Assembly (NCBI RefSeq): GCF_000758545.1 | Contig: NZ_CP009279.1 | Location: forward strand, 2,108,001 to 2,172,000 | Source: Paenibacillus sp. FSL H7-0737 | GTDB taxonomy: Bacteria; Bacillota; Bacilli; Paenibacillales; Paenibacillaceae | Reading direction: 5' to 3' | Length of the DNA: 64,000 bases | Notes under the pieces: generated by a model | The model's input: the letters and a program-made list of their open reading frames with translations, nothing else | What the model was told of the DNA's origin: nothing | Databases searched by the model: none | Shown: piece by piece, positions 17,259 to 27,329 of the stretch | How positions within the stretch are numbered: position 1 is the first letter of the stretch | How the letters are laid out: each line of letters opens with the position of its first letter | Made by a program: the position numbers and the translations under genes

Positions 17259-19040
17259 ATGGAAAACTGGTTGGGTAAATCGTTAAAGCAGAAGCTGAGC
17301 TTGTTGATTATTATTTCGGTATTGGTACCGGTGTTGTCTCTGGGACTGTTCTCCTATTATATTGCTAAAAGCTTAACGGAAGAGAAAGCGAAAAGTTCAG
17401 GCATGAACACGCTTAGGCAAATTGGGGCCTATTTGGAAAATATGGTGAGCGATGTTGAGAATCTATCTCTATTCCTCATCGGCCACCCTGATGTCCAAAG
17501 CTATTTGAAAACACCGGAACACGATTTGCTAAAGCAAACCTCGATCGTTAATTTACTTACAACATTATCGATTTCCAAACCATATATCGCCAATGTCATG
17601 ATCGAATCGAATGAAGATAATAAGCCGTCGGTTTCCTTCAGATCCGTCCTCGAATCAGAATGGGCCGATATTCAGAGCGAATATCCCAGTTATTATGAGA
17701 AATATCCTAAATGGTGGTCTCCGGTACATCACTTCGTTACATCGGACGGCAAAGAGGATGTCATTACGATGTCGCGGCCGATTCGCAGCACATCAAAATA
17801 TTACGATATCGGCATGCTTAAAATTAGCTTGACGCAATCGGTTATCTCTAGCCATTTAAAGCAAGCTGGACTAGAGGGTGAAGGCGTCGCCCTGCTGTTG
17901 GACGAACAAAATCGGATATTGGCTGGGCCGGAAGGGTATTCGACTAACAAGAACTTGAACGATTATTTTCCCGGAATAGTTGATTTCAAGAGTAAGTCGG
18001 GTTCGTTCGATTACGGAGAAGCGGAGGAGCGGAGTACCGTATTGTACTATCAGATGCCGAATGTTAACTGGAGGCTCGTAGGCATCATTCCGGCAAAAGC
18101 TTACAGAGCGCAGAACCAGTATTTTTTAACGTTAACTGCAATTGCAGTCAGCATTTCCATGCTTTTTGTCATCGCTTTTGTACTTGTACTTATTCAAAAG
18201 GTGACGAAACCGTTGTCTGCATTAACGAATTTTCTTAGAAATTCCAGCCCGGACGAGCCGCTGCCGACGTTGCCCGTCACATCGATCGATGAGGTTGGAC
18301 AGCTGATTATTAGCTATAATCGGATGAGCTCGCGAATTATTAATTTAACCGATGAGGTGAAGCAAAACGAAGCGTTGAAGAAGGAAGCGGATATGTCGGC
18401 ACTTCAAGCGCAGATCAATCCGCATTTTCTATATAATACGTTATCGTCAGTCCACTGGATGGCGCTAATGAAGGGAGACGAAAAAATCGCGGATATGGTC
18501 GGCTCATTGAGTGATTTTCTTCGGTTCAGCTTAAATAAAGGACAGGAATATTGTGCAATCAGCCAAGAAATTTTGCATGTAGATCATTATGTGAAAATCC
18601 AGTCCATTCGATATCCGGATAAATTTGATTACGAGGCGAATATTCCGGCGGAGCTGCTCGATCTGAGAATGCTGAAGCTGCTGCTCCAGCCGCTAATTGA
18701 AAACGCGATGATTCATGGCATTCTGAAAAGAGAGGGTAAAGGAAGCATTATCGTTAAAGCAATGTCAGCGGGAGAGCGAATAACCTTTATCGTTCAGGAT
18801 GACGGTGTCGGCATGAGCAGGGAAAGATTGGAGCTGCTGAGGGAGAAGGTAAGCGCAAACTTGGGCATTGATCCGCTGAAGAATAATGACTCGGCAGGCA
18901 GCAGCTACGGATTGCGCAACGTGCATAATCGGCTGCAGCTTCATTATGGGCATGAAGCCGGTTTGCGGATCGAAAGCGTAGAAGGAAGCGGCACTAAAGT
19001 TAGTTTTACGATTATACCGCTCCAATCAGAAATCAAATAG
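17259..19040 (+). CDS. YesM-type sensor histidine kinase
   Basis: A 593-residue membrane sensor. Two transmembrane helices (about 15-35 and 285-310) flank an extracellular Cache-like sensing domain. A HAMP segment follows (VTKPLSALTNFL), then the YesM/LytS-type phosphoacceptor block with its histidine in ALQAQINPHFLYNTLSS. The ATPase domain has LLQPLIENAMIHGI, DDGVGM and the YGLRNVHNRL G box. It lies 36 bases before the response-regulator gene, forming a two-component pair that most likely senses an oligosaccharide outside the cell and switches on the ABC-GH20 operon that follows. The signal ligand cannot be read from sequence. Confidence 0.9.
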   Translation: MENWLGKSLKQKLSLLIIISVLVPVLSLGLFSYYIAKSLTEEKAKSSGMNTLRQIGAYLENMVSDVENLSLFLIGHPDVQSYLKTPEHDLLKQTSIVNLLTTLSISKPYIANVMIESNEDNKPSVSFRSVLESEWADIQSEYPSYYEKYPKWWSPVHHFVTSDGKEDVITMSRPIRSTSKYYDIGMLKISLTQSVISSHLKQAGLEGEGVALLLDEQNRILAGPEGYSTNKNLNDYFPGIVDFKSKSGSFDYGEAEERSTVLYYQMPNVNWRLVGIIPAKAYRAQNQYFLTLTAIAVSISMLFVIAFVLVLIQKVTKPLSALTNFLRNSSPDEPLPTLPVTSIDEVGQLIISYNRMSSRIINLTDEVKQNEALKKEADMSALQAQINPHFLYNTLSSVHWMALMKGDEKIADMVGSLSDFLRFSLNKGQEYCAISQEILHVDHYVKIQSIRYPDKFDYEANIPAELLDLRMLKLLLQPLIENAMIHGILKREGKGSIIVKAMSAGERITFIVQDDGVGMSRERLELLREKVSANLGIDPLKNNDSAGSSYGLRNVHNRLQLHYGHEAGLRIESVEGSGTKVSFTIIPLQSEIK

Positions 19041-19076
19041 GCTGCAACCTTTGTGGGAAGGAAGGAGAATGTGCAC

Positions 19077-20621
19077 ATGAAGCTGTTAATTGTAGATGAC
19101 GAAGTCATTATTAGGACCGGCCTTAGCACGGTTATTAAATGGGAAGAGAATGGCATTGAGCTGCTCGCGCCGGCTGCTTCCGCAGAGGAAGCGCTGATGC
19201 GCATTCCGATAGAGTGTCCTGACATCATTCTAACCGATATTCGGATGACGGGAATGACGGGATTGGAATTGTCTCGCGAGGTTAAGCGGAATTTTCCTTA
19301 CATTGAAATTGTTATATTGTCTGGATTCGATGATTTCGCATATGCACAGCAAGCGATGCGGGAAGGAATAAGTGATTATTTGCTTAAAAATAGCCGTCCT
19401 GGCGATATTATGACTGCGGTTATGCGCGTGAAGCAACGTATCGTCAGCAAACGGGAGGCTGATCATCAAGGCGCCATCCATCAAACGGCGTTCCGCTGGA
19501 AGCAGCTAGATCGCTTTCTTCGCGGGGACAACCTCCTGACGGAGCGTGAGAGTGAGGAACTGTTGATCTATTATCCTGAGCTGAGGCTCGGATCGGATAT
19601 GGAGAAGCTAGAGCTATGGCTAGTGACATCTGCGTCTCCGCTGACCATGAAGGAGGAGAAGGAAGAGGAAATGAATGAAGCGGCTGCGATGATTAGAGAT
19701 TCACTTGGCTGCGTCATTCTGGATTGGGACTATGGATGGCTGCTTATTTTCCGCAGGGGGCAGCCGGGCGCGAAGCGATTGGTTAAGGCGTCGATGGAGC
19801 GGGCGGAGCGCGTTTATAGCCAGCCTTTTTTTGCAGCATGCGGTGTATGGGCCAGCAATTTGGCAGAACTTAAGGAGTCACTTCGCACCGCCGAACATAC
19901 CGCCTCGTACCGCTGGTTGGCAGAGGAAGCAAGAATGCTGGCCTATGAGGATATTAAAGACCGGAAAGGAATGCGGACCGTTTGTACGGAAGAAGTGGAG
20001 AGTAAGCTAACCGCCGTTCTGAGAAGCGGGAGCCGAGAAGTCGTACAGCAGTGGATTAAAGGTGAACTGGAGAGCATTAGACAGGATGCGGAAGCGACGC
20101 CTTGTTCCGTTCAAGCGTATTTGCATTCCTTGATTGTTGGGGGGTACCGCTGGCTAGAGCGTGCAGCAGCATCCGTTGGTCAAACGATGCCAAAGCTTCC
20201 ACAGATTGAACAGCTGGACATAAAGCTGCTTACTGCGAATCCAGAAGAAACTTTGCAGCAGATGCTGCTTGCAATCCATGCGCAGTATGAACGATTAAAT
20301 GGCAGCCGGAATGAAGCCATTGACCGAACTGTAGCCTATATCCGCGAGCATCTTGCAGACAGCTTGTCTTTGGCGCAGGTAGCGGCATGCGTACATATGA
20401 ATCCGAACTATTTTAGCAAGCTGTTTAAACAGGAAACAGGTAAAAACTATATTGAGTATGTAACGGAAGCGAGAATGGAATGGGCTAGCCGTTTGTTGAA
20501 GGAAACGCCAGCGAAGGTGAGCGAGATCGCTAAGCGGGTAGGATATGAGGATATGAAGCATTTTAACCAGCTGTTTAAGCGTTACAGTGGCGAAACGCCT
20601 TCGCAATATCGTTCAAGATGA
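19077..20621 (+). CDS. YesN-type response regulator with AraC DNA-binding domain
   Basis: A 514-residue regulator. The N-terminal receiver domain has DDE near the N-terminus, the phosphoacceptor Asp in DIILTDIRMTGMTG and the Lys in YLLKNS. A long variable middle region follows, and the C-terminal AraC/XylS double helix-turn-helix ends KRYSGETPSQYRSR. I use the ATG at 19077 because AAGGAGA lies about 9 bases upstream; an in-frame GTG at 19053 is poorly placed. Its likely target is the promoter region at 20640-20700 of the sugar-transport operon. Confidence 0.9.
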   Translation: MKLLIVDDEVIIRTGLSTVIKWEENGIELLAPAASAEEALMRIPIECPDIILTDIRMTGMTGLELSREVKRNFPYIEIVILSGFDDFAYAQQAMREGISDYLLKNSRPGDIMTAVMRVKQRIVSKREADHQGAIHQTAFRWKQLDRFLRGDNLLTERESEELLIYYPELRLGSDMEKLELWLVTSASPLTMKEEKEEEMNEAAAMIRDSLGCVILDWDYGWLLIFRRGQPGAKRLVKASMERAERVYSQPFFAACGVWASNLAELKESLRTAEHTASYRWLAEEARMLAYEDIKDRKGMRTVCTEEVESKLTAVLRSGSREVVQQWIKGELESIRQDAEATPCSVQAYLHSLIVGGYRWLERAAASVGQTMPKLPQIEQLDIKLLTANPEETLQQMLLAIHAQYERLNGSRNEAIDRTVAYIREHLADSLSLAQVAACVHMNPNYFSKLFKQETGKNYIEYVTEARMEWASRLLKETPAKVSEIAKRVGYEDMKHFNQLFKRYSGETPSQYRSR

Positions 20622-20639
20622 ATCGATGAAGGTGAAAAT

Positions 20640-20697
20640 ATCCCCCGTAAGGGCTTAATTTTCCCCCCTACGACTTCACGTCTGTCTTATCTATACT
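20640..20697 (+). promoter_or_regulatory. Probable activated promoter of the sugar ABC operon
   Basis: A good -10, TATACT (20692-20697), lacks a matching -35, which is typical of promoters needing an AraC-type activator. Two C-rich patches (ATCCCCCGTAAG and TTCCCCCCTACG) lie about 20 bases apart in the position expected for tandem activator sites. Confidence 0.45.
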
Positions 20698-20726
20698 AGG
20701 GTTATCACTAAAGGGGGAATATTTGA

Positions 20727-22058
20727 ATGAAGAAGAGATTTGTGTTTATAACGACAATTATCTTAATGATTGCCCTTTTGGCAACCGCTTGCAACAATAG
20801 CGGAAACAAGGAACAGAGCAATGAAGGTAACAAAAGCTCTGAAGAAAAAACGAAAATTTCAATATGGCATAACTTCGCGGGAGACGATCTTCGTGCCAAA
20901 GCGGTTAGAGACCTGATCGACAAGTATAAAGAGGAGCATCCGGAGGTTGAGGTAGACGCGCAAGCGATCCCGGTTGACGGTTACCGTCAACGCCTAAGCA
21001 CAGTGGCTGCAGCAAATGAAATGCCAGACGTATTTTTCGTTTATGCGGGCAGCCAATCCCAAGAGTTCTATGATGCCGACAAGCTTCAACCGATTACAGA
21101 GTTGATGGATAAATACCCAGAATGGAAAAACAATTTCTTGGCAGGGGCATTCGACCGCTATGAGTTTGAAAAAGGACAAATCTTCACAGCGCCGCTCGGG
21201 ATGTCAGCAACTTCGTTCATGTATTATAACAAAGATCTTTTCGAGAAGCATAGTGTAAAAGTGCCGACTACTTGGGAAGAGATGATGACTGCAATTAAAA
21301 CGTTCAACGACAACGGCATTACGCCGATTGCCCTCGGCAATAAAGCGCCATGGGTTGCACAATCGACGATTATCGGTTCGTTGGCAGACCGCGTGACGGG
21401 CACGGAATGGTTCTTGAAAGCTGCAGCTCAAGATGGAGCATCTTTTACAGATCCTGTGTTCATTGACGCTTTGGGCAAGTACAAAGAGCTCGTTGACAAT
21501 AAAGCGTTTCAAGATGGCGCAAACAGCATCGACAACACGCAAGCAGAGCAATACTTCATTCAAGGAAAGGCAGCTATGATGATTAACGGCGCATGGTCGC
21601 TTACGAATCTTGCAGCATCCGCAACTCCTGAGCAGTTGGCACCTATCGAAGTCACAACAATGCCTGGCATAGAAGGTGGAGCAGGCAAACCGAATACGAT
21701 TTCCGGTGGCGCAGGCGCAGGCTTCGCGCTTAACAAAAATACAAAAGGCGCACAGAAGCAGGCAGCGCTTGATCTGATCTACGCAGTAAGCGGACCGGAT
21801 GGCCAAAAGGCGATCGCAGAAAGCAACTCAATGGTTATGTACAAAGTAGAACTGGATAAGTCGAAAGTAAGCCCGCTTTACTTCAAAGCTTATGAATTGG
21901 CTGTGAATTCTGAAATTACGCCGGTATATGACGCCTATTTATCTGCTGAAGCAGGCGAAGTGATCAACAACGGTCTTCAAGAGCTTATGATGGGCGGTAA
22001 GCCGGAGGATGTAGCTAAAAAACTGCAGGATGCGCAAGCGCGTTCGACTAAAAAGTAA
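20727..22058 (+). CDS. ABC transporter sugar-binding lipoprotein
   Basis: A 443-residue extracellular solute-binding protein of the MalE-like carbohydrate group. The signal peptide ends in the lipobox LATAC, so it should be lipid-anchored outside the membrane. A Ser/Asn/Glu/Lys-rich tether is followed by the two-lobed binding fold (KISIWHNFAGDDLRAKAV, MPDVFF, GKAAMMINGAWSL). It is followed by two permease genes and a cytoplasmic GH20, so the ligand is probably an N-acetylhexosamine-containing oligosaccharide; this is inferred from context. Confidence 0.9.
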   Translation: MKKRFVFITTIILMIALLATACNNSGNKEQSNEGNKSSEEKTKISIWHNFAGDDLRAKAVRDLIDKYKEEHPEVEVDAQAIPVDGYRQRLSTVAAANEMPDVFFVYAGSQSQEFYDADKLQPITELMDKYPEWKNNFLAGAFDRYEFEKGQIFTAPLGMSATSFMYYNKDLFEKHSVKVPTTWEEMMTAIKTFNDNGITPIALGNKAPWVAQSTIIGSLADRVTGTEWFLKAAAQDGASFTDPVFIDALGKYKELVDNKAFQDGANSIDNTQAEQYFIQGKAAMMINGAWSLTNLAASATPEQLAPIEVTTMPGIEGGAGKPNTISGGAGAGFALNKNTKGAQKQAALDLIYAVSGPDGQKAIAESNSMVMYKVELDKSKVSPLYFKAYELAVNSEITPVYDAYLSAEAGEVINNGLQELMMGGKPEDVAKKLQDAQARSTKK

Positions 22059-22090
22059 TCAGACAAAAGTACGTAAAGGAGGCTGTCGCC

Positions 22091-22963
22091 ATGCCTGCAT
22101 CATTGCGCAGCAGAAGCTTCGTCATCATGGCGCTGCTTCCTGCACTACTCATCTTTATTATCTTTGCGATCGTCCCGATTTTTTGGTCAGCTTACTACGG
22201 TTTCTTTGAGTGGAAGGGACTCGGTGCTGCTAAGCTTATCGGGTTGGATAATTATCGAATGATACTAGAGGATCCAGTATTCTGGAGAGCACTGAAAAAC
22301 AACCTGATCCTTGTTGTCTCGGCAGTAATAGGTCAAGTATCGGTCGCATTGCTGCTGTCATTGTTCTTGCTCAAGAACACGATGTTCAATCGGTTGATGC
22401 GCTCCGCTGTATTTCTCCCGATGGTGCTGTCTACAGTCGTCGTCGGTCTCATCTGGGGCTATATTTATCACCCGCAAATCGGTTTGCTGAATCAATTATT
22501 GGAGACGCTGGGACTGGAATCTTGGCGCCGGCCTTGGCTAGACGACCCTAAAATCAATATGTTTGCCGTATCGATCCCGATTAACTGGGCGAATATCGGC
22601 CCGTATCTTATCATTTTCATCGCTGCACTCCAAAATATCTCTTCAGAAATTGAAGATGCTGCGAAGATCGACGGGGCGGTAGCCTGGAGAAAGCTATTTT
22701 TCGTGACGCTCCCGATAATTTGGGGAACAGTTGTTGTAACCATCGTACTGTGCATATCTGGAAGTTTGAAGGCATTCGACCATGTTATCGTCATGACGCG
22801 CGGCGGTCCTGCACAATCGACAGAATTGCTCGCCACATATATGTACAATAACACCTTTACGGTATACCGTTACGGCTACGGCTCTGCGGTATCCACAATG
22901 ATTATTCTGATTAGCGCCGTGCTCATTGGCCTAAATCATATCATCACGAAGAGACGCGGCTAA
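22091..22963 (+). CDS. Sugar ABC transporter permease (MalF type)
   Basis: A 290-residue inner-membrane permease with six predicted helices and the EAA loop (EDAAKIDGAVAWRKLFFVTLPI) that contacts the ATPase. A clear AAGGAGG ribosome binding site precedes the ATG. It forms a heterodimer with the product of the next gene. No ATPase gene is present in the operon. Confidence 0.92.
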   Translation: MPASLRSRSFVIMALLPALLIFIIFAIVPIFWSAYYGFFEWKGLGAAKLIGLDNYRMILEDPVFWRALKNNLILVVSAVIGQVSVALLLSLFLLKNTMFNRLMRSAVFLPMVLSTVVVGLIWGYIYHPQIGLLNQLLETLGLESWRRPWLDDPKINMFAVSIPINWANIGPYLIIFIAALQNISSEIEDAAKIDGAVAWRKLFFVTLPIIWGTVVVTIVLCISGSLKAFDHVIVMTRGGPAQSTELLATYMYNNTFTVYRYGYGSAVSTMIILISAVLIGLNHIITKRRG

Positions 22964-23010
22964 TGGGCGGTCGGCTAATGTTAGCCCGGCCGATGAAGGA
23001 GTGAATCGCT

Positions 23011-23880
23011 ATGCAAGCAATGATAGACGCTCGGTCGGAGAAGATGAGAGGCTCTCTGTGGCGTAAGCCGATTTCCGGAATTGCGAAAATCATCCTGTTA
23101 TTTTATGCCATAATTACATTGTATCCGCTATACTGGTTAGGAATAAGTGCATTCAAGTCGAATCAGGAATTTTTCAATCGTCCCTATTCCTGGCCGCAGC
23201 ATTGGCAGTTCGACAATATAACCCGGGCATGGGATCTCGGAAATATGGGCCGGGCGGTGCTCAACTCCACAATTGTTACCCTCTCAGCACTGCTGCTGAC
23301 CATTGTGCTCGGTATGCTTGCAGCTTATGTACTTGCTCGGTTCCCATTCAAGTTGAGTGGCGTTATAAAAGGATTGTTCTTGCTAGGCATGCTCATTCCA
23401 ATTCATAGCACACTCGTTCCATTGTTTATTTTCATGAACAAGCTCGGGATGCTTAATACGTACTGGTCACTCATCCTACCGTATACGGCATTTGAATTAC
23501 CAATTGCGATCTTCCTTGGAATGTCCTACATCGTATCCATTCCGAGAGAAGTAGAGGAAGCGGCGATGATCGACGGCAACGGCTGGTGGGGAATCTTCGG
23601 ACGCATCATTTTCCCATTGTCCCTGCCGATCGTCGCTACGATTACAATTCTTGCATTTTTGAGGTTTTGGAATGATTTCTCCTTCGCGCTCGTCTTTATT
23701 AATTCTCAAGCGTTGAAGACGCTGCCCCTCAGCTTGTCGCTCTTCTCCGATGGATTCGGAACGGACTACAGCTTAACGATGGGCGCGATGTTTATTGCTG
23801 CAATACCAACCATTCTCATCTTTTTGATCTTCCAAGAGCAAATTATGAAAGGCATGGTAGCAGGCTCGGTCAAAGGTTAA
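23011..23880 (+). CDS. Sugar ABC transporter permease (MalG type)
   Basis: A 289-residue six-helix permease with the EAA loop EEAAMIDGNGWWGIFGRIIFPL and the typical MalG-type C-terminus ending GMVAGSVKG. An AAGGAG ribosome binding site lies 9 bases before the ATG. It partners with the MalF-type permease and the binding protein at 20727. Confidence 0.92.
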   Translation: MQAMIDARSEKMRGSLWRKPISGIAKIILLFYAIITLYPLYWLGISAFKSNQEFFNRPYSWPQHWQFDNITRAWDLGNMGRAVLNSTIVTLSALLLTIVLGMLAAYVLARFPFKLSGVIKGLFLLGMLIPIHSTLVPLFIFMNKLGMLNTYWSLILPYTAFELPIAIFLGMSYIVSIPREVEEAAMIDGNGWWGIFGRIIFPLSLPIVATITILAFLRFWNDFSFALVFINSQALKTLPLSLSLFSDGFGTDYSLTMGAMFIAAIPTILIFLIFQEQIMKGMVAGSVKG

Positions 23881-23941
23881 CACCTTGATCGAGTTTTTGG
23901 TGTAATTTTATATATATTTCATTATTGTGGAGGGATTGATA

Positions 23942-25852
23942 GTGAAGTTACATTTTATAGGAGAATTGAGCGAGCTTCAATCAGGACTTCGGTTGCTGCT
24001 TGCCGAACTTAAGTCAGAATGGTCGGAGGATGGAATTCCCGTTTTAATAGAACCGTCTTCAGGAGAACTGGAAGTGGGTTATGATGGTAAAAGCGCTTAT
24101 ATTCGTTACGGCGCTAAACATCAATTTTTTCGAGGCTTGGGACTGTTGATTCAGAAGATTAGGGGCGGAGAGAGCTTTCAAATTACAGAGCAACAACAAT
24201 TCGATGTGATCGGTCCGATGTTTGATTTATCGCGCAATGGAGTGCTAACCGTTGAAAGCTTCAAGTTTATGCTGCGTAAAATGGCGCTGATGGGCTTGAA
24301 TAGCGTCATGCTCTATTTGGAAGACACTTACGAGATAGAAGACGAGCCTTATTTCGGCTATATGCGCGGCCGTTACTCGGCGGCGGAGTTGAAGGAAATC
24401 GACGATTACGCCGATCAATTCGGCATTGAAGCGTTCCCGAGCATTCAAACACTGGCTCATTTGGAGGAGTTTTTGAAATGGGAGCCGGTAAAGGAATATA
24501 AAGATACAAAAGGCGCGTTGCTAGTTGGAGCGGAGAAGACCGATCGTCTGGTCGAAAATATGATTGTCAGCATTAGCGCGCCGTTCCGCAGCCGGAAAAT
24601 CCACATCGGCATGGATGAAGCGGAAGAGCTTGGACGCGGTAAATTTTTGGATCGCAATGGACATATGAACCGTTTTGATATTATGACAGGCCATCTGGAG
24701 CGGGTGCTCGCAGTAACTCGACGCTTAGGGTTGAAACCGATGATGTGGAGCGATATGTTCCTGAAGCTGGCTTCAGCTAACGGTGAAGATTATTATGGCC
24801 ATGAGACGCAAATATCAGAGGACATGTCGAGCCGCATTCCTAAGGACATAGATATGGTTTACTGGGACTATAACCACGTCGAGGAGAAGGACTACGAAAC
24901 ATTGATCGCCAAACACCGGCCGCTCGGTAATAATCTTATTTTTGCGGGTGCTGTGTGGGTATTCAATACGTTCGGCGTCAATTACGGGCTATCCTTGCCG
25001 GCGACCGATGCAGCGCTGACGGTATGCAAGAAGGAAGGCATCCGGGAAGTTTATGCGACGATGTGGGGTGACGACGGAATGGAGAGCAATCCGTACATCG
25101 CTTTGCTCGGCTTGCAGTTTTATGCGGAGCATGCTTATTCTTCGTCGACGCCGACTGACAAGGCGCTGGCCGAGCGCGTTCGGTTCTGCACCGGCATCGA
25201 GGCGGACGCTTACATGGGGCTGAAGTATTTGGACGAGACACCGGGAGCTGCACCAAATAATCAGAAGCAGAGCAATCCGTCTAAGTTTCTGTTGTATCAG
25301 GATGTACTGTTGGGGCTGTTCGACAAACAGATTGATGGGCTAGATATGGCGGCTCATTATGCATGGGCGGAAGGCGAAATTGCAAGCCGCAGAAAAGCTG
25401 AGGCAGAGCTAGATTATTTGTTTGAGGTGCCACAAAAGCTATGTGCGGTGTTGAAGCAGAAGAGCGAAATCGGTCTTGAGCTGAAGCGGGCTTATGACAG
25501 TGGAGACAAGGCAGTGCTTAGGCGGATTGCAGAGGATGTTTTGCCCGAAATTTCGCTGGGTGTGCAAAATCTTCGCGCCGCACACCGGAAGCAATGGCTA
25601 TCGATGTTCAAACCGTTCGGCTGGGAGGTGCTCGATATTCGTTACGGCGGCGTTGTAAGCCGGCTGGATACAGCGAGCATGAGGCTGTTAGAATATGCGG
25701 ACGGAAAGCTCGAACGGATCGAGGAGCTGGAGCAGGAACGATTGCTGTATAGCACGACGAACCGTTTCACCGACAAAGGTGCAGGCTGGTGCAGCTATTA
25801 TTACCGTATGGCGTCGCCTAACGTCTTTTTCCATGTGATCAATCCATTCTAG
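23942..25852 (+). CDS. Cytoplasmic GH20 beta-N-acetylhexosaminidase
   Basis: A 636-residue glycosidase without signal peptide. An N-terminal GH20b-like domain is followed by the catalytic barrel, with the Asp-Glu pair in HIGMDEAEELGRG (D225, E226) and the upstream FGIEAFPSIQTLAHLE segment, then a helical C-terminal domain. It should remove terminal GlcNAc or GalNAc from oligosaccharides brought in by the preceding ABC importer. The GTG start at 23942 is chosen because GGAGGGA lies 7 bases upstream; the longer in-frame codon at 23927 precedes that site. It is the last gene of the operon. Confidence 0.88.
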   Translation: MKLHFIGELSELQSGLRLLLAELKSEWSEDGIPVLIEPSSGELEVGYDGKSAYIRYGAKHQFFRGLGLLIQKIRGGESFQITEQQQFDVIGPMFDLSRNGVLTVESFKFMLRKMALMGLNSVMLYLEDTYEIEDEPYFGYMRGRYSAAELKEIDDYADQFGIEAFPSIQTLAHLEEFLKWEPVKEYKDTKGALLVGAEKTDRLVENMIVSISAPFRSRKIHIGMDEAEELGRGKFLDRNGHMNRFDIMTGHLERVLAVTRRLGLKPMMWSDMFLKLASANGEDYYGHETQISEDMSSRIPKDIDMVYWDYNHVEEKDYETLIAKHRPLGNNLIFAGAVWVFNTFGVNYGLSLPATDAALTVCKKEGIREVYATMWGDDGMESNPYIALLGLQFYAEHAYSSSTPTDKALAERVRFCTGIEADAYMGLKYLDETPGAAPNNQKQSNPSKFLLYQDVLLGLFDKQIDGLDMAAHYAWAEGEIASRRKAEAELDYLFEVPQKLCAVLKQKSEIGLELKRAYDSGDKAVLRRIAEDVLPEISLGVQNLRAAHRKQWLSMFKPFGWEVLDIRYGGVVSRLDTASMRLLEYADGKLERIEELEQERLLYSTTNRFTDKGAGWCSYYYRMASPNVFFHVINPF

Positions 25853-26003
25853 GTTGAAGAATTATTCTCAAGCAAATTGAAATCAAAGGTACTGGTCATG
25901 AAGTGATGGTTAGGGGCTCCGTTTTTTGTATATTTAATGTACAAGCAGTGGGAACGAGGATAAAATACGTGGTGAAGACTGTAAATGATTAGATATAAAG
26001 AAA

Positions 26004-26065
26004 GCTGTCGAGACATTCTCGACAGCCTGAGCAGCTCGTGTCCCCATAGAGGGCGAGCTGTTTTT
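26004..26065 (+). terminator. Tandem hairpins ending the ABC-GH20 operon
   Basis: A perfect nine-base-pair hairpin (GCTGTCGAG with its complement, 26004-26026) is followed by a second stem CAGCTCG/CGAGCTG and a T run at 26061. The second hairpin is the likely terminator; it also faces the 3' end of the leftward MFS gene. Confidence 0.75.
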
Positions 26066-26102
26066 ATTTTGTAAATCTTACTATTCGCAGTTGTTCCTTA
26101 CC

Positions 26103-27305
26103 TTAGTTTACCAAGCCATTAGTAGCTTGTTTTTCTTTCCATACCATCGTAATTACAAGACCAATAAACATAATGACAGCCGCAAAGAGATATGGATAGT
26201 TGATGTTTACATCAAATAATACTCCGCCTAATGCAGGTCCGATGATATTACCAAGGCTAGTATAGGTTGAGTTCATGCCAGCGACAAAGCCTTGCTCTTT
26301 TTCAGCCGTTTTTGATAAATAGGTCGTTAGTGCTGGACGGAGTAGGTCAAATGCGAGAAAGATGAAGCAGGTTACTAGCAGAACAGTTAAATAGTTATTG
26401 ATTATGGTGGAGGCTACAGCTAAGGCTACGCCAGCAATTAAGCAGAGTTGAATGAGCTTTTTTTCACCGAGCTTATCTACCATTTTACCGAATAAAAAGA
26501 CCTGAACAACCACCCCGAAGATTGAGCTTATTGTAATGATGGTTGCAATATCCCGTGGAGTGAAGCCAAATTTATGATCAGAAAACAGGCTAAACACAGT
26601 TTCATATGCCGATAAGCCAAAGGCGAGGACAAACACTATTATAAACGCAATAATATATGCTGGATGAAACGAGCGTTTCAGATCACTGATAAAGTTGGTG
26701 TCTTTTTTAAGTTTACTGATTTCCAAAAGCTGCTCTTTGGATAGTGGCTCTTTCAGAATAAATATCGACGAAATACAAGTGATTAAGGCGAAGCCAGCAG
26801 CAAAATAGAATGGAGCACGTATACCTAGTTCAGTAATAAATCCTCCGATTCCTGGGCCAATAATAAAACCGATACTAATGGCGGCAGAAACATAACCCAT
26901 TGCCTTAGGTCTTTCCTCTACTGAGGTGATGTCCGCAACATAGGCTGTGACGGCAGGCATAATGAATGCACCAGCAATCCCTCCAAGAATTCTGGCGATA
27001 TAAAGAACGGATACATGTGTGCCTAAACCAAAGATTAATTCCGATGCACTGAAGAGCACTAAGCCGATAACGATCATTTTTTTTCTGCCGTAAGTGTCAA
27101 TCCAACGCCCTGCCAGAGGAGACATGAGTAATTGCGCGAATGCAAATGCTGCTACAAGATACCCCATCGTTTTACCTGACAAATGCATAATGTTCATAAA
27201 GGATGGCATAACAGGGACGATCAACCCAACGCCTAGAAAAACAATGAATATATTACTTAGCAAAATGAGTAAGACTGTTTTTTGTTCTTTCAATGGTTTC
27301 TTCAT
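26103..27305 (-). CDS. MFS multidrug efflux transporter (NorA/Bmr-like)
   Basis: A 400-residue, 12-helix proton-coupled antiporter of the DHA1 group. Motif A is visible between helices 2 and 3 (GRWIDTYGRKKMI) and the antiporter motif C in helix 5 (GFIIGPGIGGFI). Such pumps expel hydrophobic drugs or dyes across the inner membrane. It lies 24 bases downstream of the TetR gene in the same orientation and is presumably repressed by it. The AT-rich codon use differs from the preceding operon, and the pair interrupts two glycan-utilisation loci. Confidence 0.9.
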   Translation of the reverse strand: MKKPLKEQKTVLLILLSNIFIVFLGVGLIVPVMPSFMNIMHLSGKTMGYLVAAFAFAQLLMSPLAGRWIDTYGRKKMIVIGLVLFSASELIFGLGTHVSVLYIARILGGIAGAFIMPAVTAYVADITSVEERPKAMGYVSAAISIGFIIGPGIGGFITELGIRAPFYFAAGFALITCISSIFILKEPLSKEQLLEISKLKKDTNFISDLKRSFHPAYIIAFIIVFVLAFGLSAYETVFSLFSDHKFGFTPRDIATIITISSIFGVVVQVFLFGKMVDKLGEKKLIQLCLIAGVALAVASTIINNYLTVLLVTCFIFLAFDLLRPALTTYLSKTAEKEQGFVAGMNSTYTSLGNIIGPALGGVLFDVNINYPYLFAAVIMFIGLVITMVWKEKQATNGLVN

Positions 27306-27329
27306 GAAGTAATACCTCTCTTTGTAGAA